The position numbers were made by a program, and so were the translations under genes. Shown one piece after another: positions 7,385-15,996 of a DNA stretch of 64,000 nucleotides (position 1 is its first letter; every line of letters starts with the position of its first letter). The notes under the pieces are model-generated. The model saw only the letters and a list, made by a program, of their open reading frames with translations. It had not been told where the DNA came from and did no database searches. The DNA is from Desulforhopalus sp. GTDB taxonomy: Bacteria > Desulfobacterota > Desulfobulbia > Desulfobulbales > Desulfocapsaceae. The stretch lies in NCBI GenBank assembly GCA_030247675.1, contig JAOTRX010000007.1, forward strand, positions 186,001 to 250,000, given 5' to 3'.

Positions 7385-9341
7385 TCATTTAGACATCCGC
7401 TTTGGCGAGAAACATCTCTTTAAGGATATCTCCGTCCAGGTATATGGCGGCAATCGCATTGGCTTGGTCGGCGTCAACGGCGCCGGCAAAACCACCTTGC
7501 TGAAGATCATGGCCGGGGCGGCCGCTACCGACGATGGTGTGGTCACCCGCGCCAAGCATTTCAGCGTCGGCTACCTCGCCCAGGAATCGGCGGAGCTTTT
7601 TTCCGAACTGCCCCTTTTTCAGGAGGCGGAAACCGCCTTTGCGCCTCTTCTCGCCCTGCAGGAGGAGCTTGCCGAAATCCATGAAGAGATTCATGAACTG
7701 AAACCGGATTCAGAGGAATTCAAGGTCCTTCTTCAGCGCCAGGGGGAATTGCAGCACCGCCTTGACGGCAGCGATATCTATACCATCAAGGGCAAGATCG
7801 AAAAGGTCCTGCTCGGTCTTGGCTTTCGTCGTGAAGATATGACCAAGCCGGTCTCGGCCTTCTCCGGCGGCTGGCAGATGCGCCTGAAACTGGCCAAGAT
7901 GCTCCTTGAGGCACCATCGCTCCTGCTCCTTGATGAACCGACCAACCACCTCGATCTCGACTCGCTGACCTGGGTTGAGCAGTTCCTGCGCGGTTACCCG
8001 GGCGCCATGGTCATCATCTCCCACGACCGGACCTTTCTCGACAAGACCACCGACATGACCTGGGAACTGAGTTTTGGCCGCATTGATGTCTATAAAGGCA
8101 ATTACAGCTACTATGTAACAGAAAAGGAAGAGCGGCGGGCGATCGAAAAGGGCGCCTATGATAATCAGCAGGCGCGTATCAAGCAAACCATGCGCTTTGT
8201 CGAAAGGTTCAGGGCCAAGGCCACCAAGGCCAGGCAGGTGCAGAGCCGGGTCAAGCAGCTGGATAAGATGGAGCTTATCGAGCTTGCCGACGACGAGCAG
8301 CAGATCCGCTTCACCTTTCCACCTGCCCCGGATTCCGGCCGCGACGTGTTGCGGGTTGAGTCGCTGAGTAAGAGTTTTGGCGGGGTGCCGGTCTTCAGCG
8401 ATGTCGAGCTGCTCCTCGGCCGTGGCGATAAGGTGGCGGTGGTCGGGGTCAACGGCGCTGGCAAATCGACTTTTTTGAAAATTCTCGCCGGGCAGATCCC
8501 CTGTGATTCCGGATCGATCCGTCTGGGCAGCAATGTTCGGTTGTCGTATTTCGGTCAGCATCAGGCCCAGGAACTGTCACCGCAGCTTACCGTCCTTGAG
8601 ACCATGAACCTGGCGGGTGAGGATTTGACCACCACCCGGGTTCGCTCACTCCTCGGGGCTTTCTTATTCCGTGGCGACGACGTGCTGAAGAAGGTTTCGG
8701 TACTGTCCGGTGGCGAAAAAAGCCGCCTTGCCCTCGCCAAGATGATTGCAACTCCTGCCAACTGCATGCTCCTTGATGAGCCGACCAACCACCTGGATAT
8801 GAGTTCCCAAGAGGTGCTGCAGGAGGCGATGGCCCAATATGACGGCACTATTGTCGTGGTTTCACACAATCGCTATTTTCTCGACAGCTTTGCCAATAAG
8901 GTGCTGGAGGTGAAGGATGGGCGGATTACCCTTTTTGAGGGCAATGTCGCCGAATATCTCCTCAAGCAGGAGGCCCTGCGCGAGCTGGAAAAAGGTGGCG
9001 AGGATGACGGCCTGAAGGCCATAGCATCGCAGGACGGCCAGGATAACCGCAAGGAGCGGAAGAGACTGGAGGCCCTGGCGCGTCAGGAGCGCAGTCGCCG
9101 GGCTGCACCCTGGCTCAAGCAGCTGGCCGAGGCGGAGAAACAGGTCGAGGCCTGCGAACAGCAAAAGGAGGATCTTGAGGCCCTCATGGCCGATCCCGAG
9201 CTGTATAAGGATGAAAAGAGCTGGGCGAAAACCAGCAAGGAATACGAGGACTGCAAGCGCCATCTCGAACGCTGGTACACCAAATGGGAAACCGCTCAGG
9301 AAAAGATCGACGCCATCGATGCTGAACTGAAGCTTGGCTAG
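7371..9341 (+). CDS. ABC-F family ATPase (Uup/YheS-like)
   Basis: A soluble protein with two ABC nucleotide-binding domains and no membrane segments. Each half has a Walker A motif (GVNGAGKT near residue 35 and again near residue 360) and a LLDEPTNHLDL/LDEPTNHLDM Walker B block. The linker between them is the charged helical arm seen in ABC-F proteins. The C-terminal 90 residues are a Lys/Glu-rich coiled coil, as in Uup-type members. ABC-F proteins act on ribosomes, regulating or rescuing translation; some confer antibiotic protection. The 656-residue length fits housekeeping YheS/Uup groups better than resistance types. It overlaps the radical SAM gene by 14 bases. Confidence 0.93.
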   Translation: MLSVNHLDIRFGEKHLFKDISVQVYGGNRIGLVGVNGAGKTTLLKIMAGAAATDDGVVTRAKHFSVGYLAQESAELFSELPLFQEAETAFAPLLALQEELAEIHEEIHELKPDSEEFKVLLQRQGELQHRLDGSDIYTIKGKIEKVLLGLGFRREDMTKPVSAFSGGWQMRLKLAKMLLEAPSLLLLDEPTNHLDLDSLTWVEQFLRGYPGAMVIISHDRTFLDKTTDMTWELSFGRIDVYKGNYSYYVTEKEERRAIEKGAYDNQQARIKQTMRFVERFRAKATKARQVQSRVKQLDKMELIELADDEQQIRFTFPPAPDSGRDVLRVESLSKSFGGVPVFSDVELLLGRGDKVAVVGVNGAGKSTFLKILAGQIPCDSGSIRLGSNVRLSYFGQHQAQELSPQLTVLETMNLAGEDLTTTRVRSLLGAFLFRGDDVLKKVSVLSGGEKSRLALAKMIATPANCMLLDEPTNHLDMSSQEVLQEAMAQYDGTIVVVSHNRYFLDSFANKVLEVKDGRITLFEGNVAEYLLKQEALRELEKGGEDDGLKAIASQDGQDNRKERKRLEALARQERSRRAAPWLKQLAEAEKQVEACEQQKEDLEALMADPELYKDEKSWAKTSKEYEDCKRHLERWYTKWETAQEKIDAIDAELKLG

Positions 9342-9353
9342 AACTGAAGAGGA

Positions 9354-10511
9354 TTACTGCCCGCTATACCCATCACCATTGCCTTTTAAAACCCTGGACT
9401 CTGCAGAGACAACGCCGGGGTCCACCAATCCCTCGCTAAAAAGCAGAATAAAGAGCAGCCAGCCATAACAGAGTACCGCCAGCACGGCGGCAACGGGATA
9501 AAAGTAGCCGAGCGGGCAGAGGACGAAGACGGTCAACCAGTGCAGGAGGATGACCTTTTGCGAATGGAGCTGAATGGGGAAGTCGCCGTGGCGGCTGATC
9601 ACCGCCAGACCACTGAGATTCCAACCATACAGGGCGGTAAAGGCGTGTATCCGCAACAAGGGCAGGCTCTTCTCCGGGTCGTAGCTTGCTGAGAAGGCCA
9701 GCAGGATATAGAGAATACCGGTAATCGAGGTCACCAGGAGAAAGAGGATGCCGGAGGTGAGAAAGGCCTTTTGCTGCAGGCGCATCCCCTGTTGCCAGTA
9801 AAGATAGAGGATGAGAGCAACGGTCAGGAAGAGCGTCGTGGCGATTGCCACCTGGGGAAGGAACCAGTTGGCGAGGATAAAGAGGAAAAAGACGATAACC
9901 CCAAAATTGATTACCCAAAACGACAGCTCTTTGAAAAAGGCGATGGGCGGCGGCGCATGCTTTTTCATGAGCGAGAAGATCACCGACATGCTGATCAGCG
10001 ACAGGGGAAAGGAATAACCGAGGAAGAAGGTGTCGAGCTTGAATTTATTGTTGATGAACCAATGGGCGTATTCGCTGTTGTAGATGGCCAGACTGGAAAT
10101 CATCAGCCCCAGGGATAAACATAACAGGGCGGCCTGGTGAAACTTCCGGGAAGTGCTTTCGCTTGCCGAAAAAAGGCCAAAGGGTATGCAGCTGCCGAAG
10201 TGGCCGACCCGGACACTCTCAATAATCACCGACAGCAGCAAAGGGATAACGAGTGTCGGGGCGTACCATTTGGCAACGGCGCAGAAGGCAAAGGCCAGGG
10301 AAAGAATAAGAAAGGCGAAGCCCTTACGGCTCAGGCCCGGCCCGCCTTCGGTGAAATAGATCAGCAGGGTGCCACCGCTGCACAGATTGAAAAGAAAGAT
10401 ATGCAGCCGCTCAAAGTTCATGACCGCCGGTGGGACAAGGTGGTGGAGAAAGCCGCAGGTCATTGCTGTGGTCATGATGAGCCACAGGCATATTTTGAGA
10501 TGTCGGCTCAT
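9354..10511 (-). CDS. Polytopic membrane protein, function unknown
   Basis: A 385-residue, very hydrophobic protein with about ten or eleven predicted membrane helices and short loops; the last 20 residues are polar. I do not recognise a family. The first helices have LHHLVPPAVMNFERLHIFLFNL and the central part a MKKHAPPPIAFFKEL loop. The reading frame is open further upstream, but that part overlaps the epimerase gene and reads as an out-of-frame Pro/Cys/Ser shadow, so I place the start at MSRHLKIC (ATG 10511-10509), 34 bases after the upstream stop. The ribosome-binding site there is weak. Probably co-transcribed with the epimerase gene. Confidence 0.7.
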   Translation of the reverse strand: MSRHLKICLWLIMTTAMTCGFLHHLVPPAVMNFERLHIFLFNLCSGGTLLIYFTEGGPGLSRKGFAFLILSLAFAFCAVAKWYAPTLVIPLLLSVIIESVRVGHFGSCIPFGLFSASESTSRKFHQAALLCLSLGLMISSLAIYNSEYAHWFINNKFKLDTFFLGYSFPLSLISMSVIFSLMKKHAPPPIAFFKELSFWVINFGVIVFFLFILANWFLPQVAIATTLFLTVALILYLYWQQGMRLQQKAFLTSGILFLLVTSITGILYILLAFSASYDPEKSLPLLRIHAFTALYGWNLSGLAVISRHGDFPIQLHSQKVILLHWLTVFVLCPLGYFYPVAAVLAVLCYGWLLFILLFSEGLVDPGVVSAESRVLKGNGDGYSGQ

Positions 10512-10545
10512 GGTTAGACGTCCAGTTTCTGTATGTCCATGATCT

Positions 10546-11937
10546 TCAGTTTTTGCCGAGAAGGGTTCTGAGAGTTTGCTCCAGGGTGCGATGGCGGAAA
10601 CGGAAGCCGGAATCCTCCAGCTTCTTAACGCTGACGCGACAGCTGGAAAGTAATATTTCCGAGGCCATCTGTCCATAGATGATCTGCAGCAGCCAGGCGG
10701 GCAGGGGCCAGAGCAGGGGCCGGCCGGTGATGCGCGCCAGCATCCGCATGAACTGCCCATTGGTAACCGGTTCCGGTGCGGCAATATTCAGCGGGCCGCT
10801 AAGCGCCGGACAGGTCAGGGCATGGAGCATGGCTCCGATCATGTCGTCGCTGCTGATCCAGCTGATATACTGGTCGCCGGTGCCGAAGCGGCGAATATAG
10901 CCGCAGGGCGAGGCGGCAAGAATTCTTTGCAGTGCCCCGCCCCTTGGGGTCAGGCCGACACCCAGGCGGAGGTGGACGGTGCGGATGCCGGCCTTGCTAG
11001 CGGGCCAGGTGGCCTCCTCCCAACGCCTGCATACCTCGGAGATGAAGTCGCCGCCGGGCGGGCAGTTTTCCCCTATATCCGTGTCGCCGCAGTTGCCGTA
11101 ATAGCCGACAGCCGAGGCGGAGAGCAATACCTCCGGTGGTTTTTTTCTGGCCGCAAGGGTTTTGGCCAGGAGTTCGGTGCCTTGCACCCGGCTGTTGATG
11201 ACCCTCCTTTTCTTTTCTTCGCTCCACCGGGCAAGGCCGATATATTCCCCAGCGAGATGGATAACCCCATCAAGATCTTCCGGCAGCTGGTCGCCGTTCA
11301 GGATACCCTTCTCCGGGTCCCAGAAAATTTCTCCCTTGGCAGGGTCCGGGCAGCGGCGCACCAGGGTTGATACGTGGTGGCCGCCGGTGGTCAGAAGCGG
11401 GATCAGCTCCCGGCCGAGGACGCCGCTTGCTCCACTGATGAGGAGTCGCATGGGGCTTGTGCTGCAGCTCTGGTGCAGGCGGAGATCCTCGCGCAGCACC
11501 CATTCCCGGTAACGGAACATGGTGTTCAACTTCTCGGTCACCGAATTCTTCACCCATTCCGGTAACAGGGCATGTCCCGGCAGGGAGTATTCCACCCGGT
11601 CCTGGAGTCGCCCGCCTTCCGGTGTATCATCAAAGAAGTGGCTGTGGGACCAGGAGGCAAAGGGGCCTTTTTTCTGGATATCGCGAAACATCCTGCACGG
11701 TAAATTCTCTACATGACGTCCCTGGTAGTGAAAAGGGATGGGGCCAAGATGCATGCGCAGGAGAACACTGCCGCCCACCTCGATGCCACCAGCTTTGGCA
11801 ACGACAGTGGTGTTGTCCCAGGGCGGCAGGAGACGTTCGAGAGCACCTGGCCGGCTGTGCCAGGTGTACAGTTCCGCTGCCGAGAAGGGATAGGTGGCAC
11901 AGTAGTGAAAGCGGCTCTGCGGCGCCTGGTTTTTCAT
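10546..11937 (-). CDS. SRPBCC domain fused to TIGR01777-type NAD-dependent epimerase
   Basis: A two-domain protein of 463 residues. Residues 1-155 form an SRPBCC/START-like ligand-binding domain with the WHSRPGALERLLPPWD block that is typical of this fusion. From about residue 163 there is an extended short-chain dehydrogenase domain with the nucleotide-binding motif ISGASGVLGRELIPLL, then ASAVGYYGN, and a C-terminal DUF1731-like tail. E. coli YfcH and plant SDR39U1-like proteins are related. The substrate is unknown; members are often annotated as cell-division inhibitor SulA by error. The downstream partner is the membrane protein. Confidence 0.88.
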   Translation of the reverse strand: MKNQAPQSRFHYCATYPFSAAELYTWHSRPGALERLLPPWDNTTVVAKAGGIEVGGSVLLRMHLGPIPFHYQGRHVENLPCRMFRDIQKKGPFASWSHSHFFDDTPEGGRLQDRVEYSLPGHALLPEWVKNSVTEKLNTMFRYREWVLREDLRLHQSCSTSPMRLLISGASGVLGRELIPLLTTGGHHVSTLVRRCPDPAKGEIFWDPEKGILNGDQLPEDLDGVIHLAGEYIGLARWSEEKKRRVINSRVQGTELLAKTLAARKKPPEVLLSASAVGYYGNCGDTDIGENCPPGGDFISEVCRRWEEATWPASKAGIRTVHLRLGVGLTPRGGALQRILAASPCGYIRRFGTGDQYISWISSDDMIGAMLHALTCPALSGPLNIAAPEPVTNGQFMRMLARITGRPLLWPLPAWLLQIIYGQMASEILLSSCRVSVKKLEDSGFRFRHRTLEQTLRTLLGKN

Positions 11938-12308
11938 GGTTGGAATTTATCGTGTGAAGTTAATAAGGTGCGAAAATAAAGACTACAAAAGAAAGGTCGC
12001 AAGGTGCAAGAAAAAACGGTGAATCAAATTGATATCGCAAGAAAAAATCAGAGTTTTGACAAGTAAGACCGCATTTCCCGGCCATTTTTTCATGATGATT
12101 CCCAGGTCATAAGGAAATATTTCCTTGCTAAGTTATGGAAATTTCCTTTTAATAGGGAATAAATATGGTAGATTTGAACATTCAATTGTCTGTTATAGAG
12201 TACTCTTGAAGAAATGTAGCCGGAACTTGCCTGTTGGGGTGTTGGGGCTGGTGCCGGTGATAGTATGCGATTTTCCAATAAAATTAACTACTGACCGAGG
12301 TCCTTGCC
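11938..12308. other. Intergenic region between the epimerase and omptin genes
   Basis: 371 AT-rich bases between divergent genes. I see no ORF with a credible ribosome-binding site and no structured RNA. It presumably carries the promoters of both flanking genes, but no clear hexamer pair stands out. Confidence 0.5.
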
Positions 12309-13319
12309 ATGTCACCTAATCATCGAACCAAGAAATATCTGAAGGCGTGTTTAACCGCCCTTGCCTGTGCCGCCGTTTCTTTACCGGCAGCGGCCGGAGC
12401 AGCTGATGCCATGAGCAAGTCGGCGCAAAAAGAGACTACCATCAATGTCAACCAGAATGTCATTGTGGTCAGCGGCAGGATGTCGGTTGGGGCACTGAAT
12501 GGCGAGTCGGGCGAATATGTCGTTATCCCGCAGATAGATCATCGGCTCAGTCAGCTGGACTGGAAGCTCGACAACGTCTATATGCTTGGCCTGGGTGGTT
12601 CGATTGCTCCCCTGTCATGGCTGAAACTGAATGCCGATATCTGGTTTAAGCTGAATGACGGTACAGGCTCCATGGATGATTATGACTGGTTTATTGAGGA
12701 TTATACCTATACCCACTGGTCCCATCATGAGGATGTTGATCTGACCAAAGGTTTGATGTTCGATATCAATGCCGAGGTGGCTTTTTATCAGTGGGAGAAG
12801 AGCAAGTTCTTCGGCATCCTTGGTTTCAAGTATGATAACTGGGAATGGGAAGCCCGTGGTGGGGATTACTACTATTCAACGTATTATCTTTATGATACCG
12901 TTGGCAGTTTTCCCGATGGGCAGCTGGGTATCACCTATGAGCAGAAATTCTACACCCCTTATGTTGGTATAGGCTTTACCTCCACTCTTGATGTTACCCC
13001 CATTACCTTCAGTGGCCGGTTGATAGGCAGCACCTTGGCCTTTGGTGAGTCGAAAGATCAGCATCATCTGCGCAACCTTGAGGGGGAGCATGATTACGAC
13101 GGCGGATCGATGTATGCCCTTGATCTGGGCGGGGCCTATAATTTCACCAAGAATTTCTCAATGATGCTGTCCTATCACTACCAGAAATATAACTATTTTA
13201 GTGATGACTCCCATCGCCGCGATCTGGATACCGGTGAGCTGACTATCTCCGGTGACGTTGATGATACCATGACCCACTACTCCAATATGGTATCCCTTTC
13301 CGCTATCGTCAATTTCTAG
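12309..13319 (+). CDS. Omptin-family outer-membrane protease
   Basis: A 336-residue beta-barrel protein with a cleavable signal peptide (about residues 1-32, hydrophobic LTALACAAVSLPAAAGA). Omptins are ten-strand barrels that cleave substrates at the cell surface. The catalytic set of OmpT (two Asp, then Asp-His) is recognisable: DYDW at residues 124-127 gives D124 and D126, and KDQH gives D250 and H252. The protein ends in aromatic Phe (SAIVNF), a barrel-insertion signal. Alternating aromatic strands such as LGFKYDNWEWEAR support the fold. A strong terminator follows. It stands alone between divergent and convergent neighbours. Lipid A binding and substrate cannot be inferred. Confidence 0.88.
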   Translation: MSPNHRTKKYLKACLTALACAAVSLPAAAGAADAMSKSAQKETTINVNQNVIVVSGRMSVGALNGESGEYVVIPQIDHRLSQLDWKLDNVYMLGLGGSIAPLSWLKLNADIWFKLNDGTGSMDDYDWFIEDYTYTHWSHHEDVDLTKGLMFDINAEVAFYQWEKSKFFGILGFKYDNWEWEARGGDYYYSTYYLYDTVGSFPDGQLGITYEQKFYTPYVGIGFTSTLDVTPITFSGRLIGSTLAFGESKDQHHLRNLEGEHDYDGGSMYALDLGGAYNFTKNFSMMLSYHYQKYNYFSDDSHRRDLDTGELTISGDVDDTMTHYSNMVSLSAIVNF

Positions 13320-13339
13320 CACCCGCTGTTTCGTATTGA

Positions 13340-13376
13340 AAAAAGCCCCCTGCCGACCACCGGCAGGGGGCTTTTT
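13340..13376. terminator. Bidirectional intrinsic terminator between omptin and ppk1
   Basis: GC-rich arms of 16 bases (13340-13355 and 13361-13376), reading AAAAAGCCCCCTGCCG and its exact complement, flank a 5-base loop. A-rich and T-rich ends give a U-tract in both directions, ending the omptin transcript on the plus strand and the ppk1 transcript on the minus strand. Confidence 0.92.
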
Positions 13377-13378
13377 GT

Positions 13379-15592
13379 TTACTGCTCCTCTTGCTTTATG
13401 CCGTGTCTGCCGGCACTTTTTTTCTTGCTTTTCTTTTTGGCGAGGGCCAGTCTGCCGGCAGCCGAGCGCTTCTCGGCCTTATCGATAAGAAACTGGTGCA
13501 CGCATATGGCTCCTTTGCCGTCCTCGGATCTTCGCTGGATGTAGGCACCGTTTGGCTGCATCTCCCAGGCGTTTCGAGTGTTGTTCAGCTGCAAATCAAG
13601 AATCTCCCGGAGAAGAGCCTTGTGCCGTGCGCTCTCGATAGGCACACACACCTCCACCCGGCTTTCGAGGTTTCGCTTCATAAGATCGGGAGAGCCAATA
13701 TAATATTCCTCTTCGCCGCCATTTTTAAAATAGTATATCCGCCCGTGCTCAAGGAAACGGCCGACCAGGGAAATGACCCGGATGTTGTCGGAAAGCCCAG
13801 GAATACCGGGGCGGAGCCGGCAGGAATCGCGGACGATGAGATCCACGTGCACCCCGGCCATAGAGGCACGGTACAACGCCTCGGCGACATCTTTGTCGTC
13901 AAGGGCATTGGTTTTCAGCTGGATGAGGCCGGTCTTTCCTGTCCTCTGATGTTCCATCTCCCGATCGATCTTGGCCAGCAAGGCCTTTTTTAACTGCTTG
14001 GGTGAGGGGAGGAGCTTGGCGTAGCGACGCATTGGCGTGCAGCCGCTGGTCAGGTAGTTGAAGAGCTCGGTGAGGTCGGCGCCGATGTCCGGGTCACAGG
14101 TGATGAGGCCGAAGTCGACGTAGGCCCGGGCCGTTCCGGCGTGGTAATTGCCGGTGCCGATATGAGCGTAGCGGCACAGACCGTTGTAGTCTTTACGGAT
14201 GACGAAAATCAGTTTCGAATGGGTCTTCATGCCGACGATGCCGTAGGTGACATGGATGCCCGCCTCCTCAAGGAACCCGGCCCAGCGGATGTTCGCCGAC
14301 TCGTCAAATCTGGCCATGAGTTCAACAACCACCGCAACCTGCTTGCCGTTCTGGGCAGCATTGATCAGATATTTGATGATCCGCGAATTTTTCGCCGTCC
14401 GGTACAGGGTCATCTTGATCGCCAGTACTTTCGGGTCACGGCTTGCCTCGCGGAGAAAGCGTTCCACCGAGGTGTCAAAGGACTCATAGGGGTGCTGCAG
14501 GAGGATATCGCCGTGTTCCCTGATGGTGTGAAAGATGTTCGGGTCGTCGCCGAGAAGTTCCGGGTTGTCGACCGGATGGTGCGGGACAAAATGCAGGTCG
14601 GGCCGGTCAATGGCAGCTATCTGCATCATGTCGCGGAGCCCCATAATTCCGTCGACCTCATAGACATCCTGTTCTTCGTCAACGCCGAGTTCGGCAGCGA
14701 GCTTGCCCCTGTGCAGGTCCGACATGGAGCGGTCCACCTCCAGGCGGACAATTTCCGCAAATTTGCGATTGCGGAGAGCCGATTCAATCATGATCAGCAG
14801 GTCGTTGGCCTGTTCCTCGGATCGCTCGGTAATGGCATTCCTGGTGACCCGGAAAGCGGCACACGATTCTATCTCCATGCCGGGGAGGAGGGCCGCCAGG
14901 TTATTGGCGACCAGGTCTTCAAGGAGGATATAGAGGCTTTTCTTGCCAATCTGCACAAAGCGCGGGACATCGGCGCCGGTGGGTATCTTGATGCGGATGA
15001 GATAGCTGTGATCGGTATCGGGGTAGCGGACACTGACCAGTAGATTGACCGAGAGATTGGAAATAAAGGGAAAGGGGTGGGCAGGGTCCATGCCTTGGGG
15101 GGTGAGGAGGGGATAGATTTCATTGTGATAATAGGCGTTGGCTACGGCCTGATCCTCCGGCGACAGTTCGACATATTTCAATATTGCAACACCCTGTCCT
15201 GCAAGCTCCTTGAGGAGTTCTTTTTCAAGAAGCAGGCGTTTGCCAAGGATCTCGTGAACCACGACATGGCAGGCATCAATTTGTTCCTGGGGCAGACGGC
15301 CGTCGACCGACAGGCTCTTGACGCTCGCTCCGACCTGCTGCTTCAGGCCACCGATTCTCTTCATAAAGAACTCGTCGAGGTTAGAACCGACAATCGACAG
15401 GAAGAAGACCCTTTCCAGAAGCGGATTGCGCTTGTCCTGGCCCTCGGCCAGCACCCTTTTATTGAAGGCAAGCCAGGTCAGTTCCCTGTTGAGATAATAT
15501 TCTGGCGATTGCAGGTCAAAGACCGGTTGTTGGGCTTTTTTGTTTCCGGCTAGTTCGATTGCGGTTGGTTCGGCGGTAGCTTTCGGAGTCAT
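13379..15592 (-). CDS. ppk1: Polyphosphate kinase 1
   Basis: Makes inorganic polyphosphate from ATP reversibly. At 737 residues it is normal to slightly long. The N-terminal domain starts at YYLNRELTWLAFNKRVL; the phosphorylated-histidine motif HIGTGNYHAGTARAYVDFG, the MTLYRTAKNS and ELMARFDESANIRWA blocks, and the C-terminal SPDLMKRNLESRVE block are all present. The C terminus is a Lys-rich tail (KKKSKKKSAGRHG). It is divergent from a CHAD-domain gene, and CHAD proteins bind polyphosphate, so the two are likely functionally linked. The 404-base gap between them contains a long inverted repeat. Confidence 0.97.
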   Translation of the reverse strand: MTPKATAEPTAIELAGNKKAQQPVFDLQSPEYYLNRELTWLAFNKRVLAEGQDKRNPLLERVFFLSIVGSNLDEFFMKRIGGLKQQVGASVKSLSVDGRLPQEQIDACHVVVHEILGKRLLLEKELLKELAGQGVAILKYVELSPEDQAVANAYYHNEIYPLLTPQGMDPAHPFPFISNLSVNLLVSVRYPDTDHSYLIRIKIPTGADVPRFVQIGKKSLYILLEDLVANNLAALLPGMEIESCAAFRVTRNAITERSEEQANDLLIMIESALRNRKFAEIVRLEVDRSMSDLHRGKLAAELGVDEEQDVYEVDGIMGLRDMMQIAAIDRPDLHFVPHHPVDNPELLGDDPNIFHTIREHGDILLQHPYESFDTSVERFLREASRDPKVLAIKMTLYRTAKNSRIIKYLINAAQNGKQVAVVVELMARFDESANIRWAGFLEEAGIHVTYGIVGMKTHSKLIFVIRKDYNGLCRYAHIGTGNYHAGTARAYVDFGLITCDPDIGADLTELFNYLTSGCTPMRRYAKLLPSPKQLKKALLAKIDREMEHQRTGKTGLIQLKTNALDDKDVAEALYRASMAGVHVDLIVRDSCRLRPGIPGLSDNIRVISLVGRFLEHGRIYYFKNGGEEEYYIGSPDLMKRNLESRVEVCVPIESARHKALLREILDLQLNNTRNAWEMQPNGAYIQRRSEDGKGAICVHQFLIDKAEKRSAAGRLALAKKKSKKKSAGRHGIKQEEQ

Positions 15593-15996
15593 GGGTAATT
15601 ATCAATAGGTTAAGGACGATGACCTGGCGGTTGTCCGGGAGGTTTTTCTCTTGCACAATATCGGTCTACACCACCAAATTGCTCAACTATCTGCTATGAT
15701 AGCAGATAGTCTCGGTAAATGATAGGGCAGGGCCCATTAATTGCAAGTACCGGCTATCACGACAGGCATTTATACCCGTGTCCGGACAGCCGGGCAGCGG
15801 ACCTTTCCCCCTACCCGGTCTACATTGGCGCGATAGTTTGTTTAATTCTTCAACAATTTGAAAATATAAGGTAAAAGTATAATCAGAAGTTTTGCCGTAA
15901 CCCTGGTTTGGTTGTGCTGTCTGTAGAACCCATATCCCGGCGGGTTTTGAGCTGCCGGGGTTCTCGCCAAGAAAAAAACAACAGCTCCGGTCTCCC
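15593..15996. other. Divergent intergenic region between ppk1 and the CHAD gene
   Basis: 404 bases with no credible gene. The main structure is a perfect 11-bp inverted repeat (listed separately). The segment near 15840-15890 is AT-rich and is the likely promoter zone of the CHAD gene. No Pho-box repeats are obvious. Confidence 0.5.
15686..15710. repeat. Perfect 11-bp inverted repeat in the ppk1/CHAD promoter region
   Basis: ACTATCTGCTA (15686-15696) and TAGCAGATAGT (15700-15710) are exact complements around a TGA loop. It lies 94 bases upstream of the ppk1 start. It could be a regulator-binding palindrome or a hairpin; no U-tract follows, so a terminator is unlikely. Confidence 0.6.

Noticed and set aside
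10509..10784. N-terminal extension of the membrane-protein gene to 10784
   Set aside because: The extra residues are Pro/Cys/Ser-rich, overlap the epimerase gene and lack hydrophobic or family features.
14141..15043. Plus-strand ORF of 300 codons
   Set aside because: Antisense shadow of ppk1.
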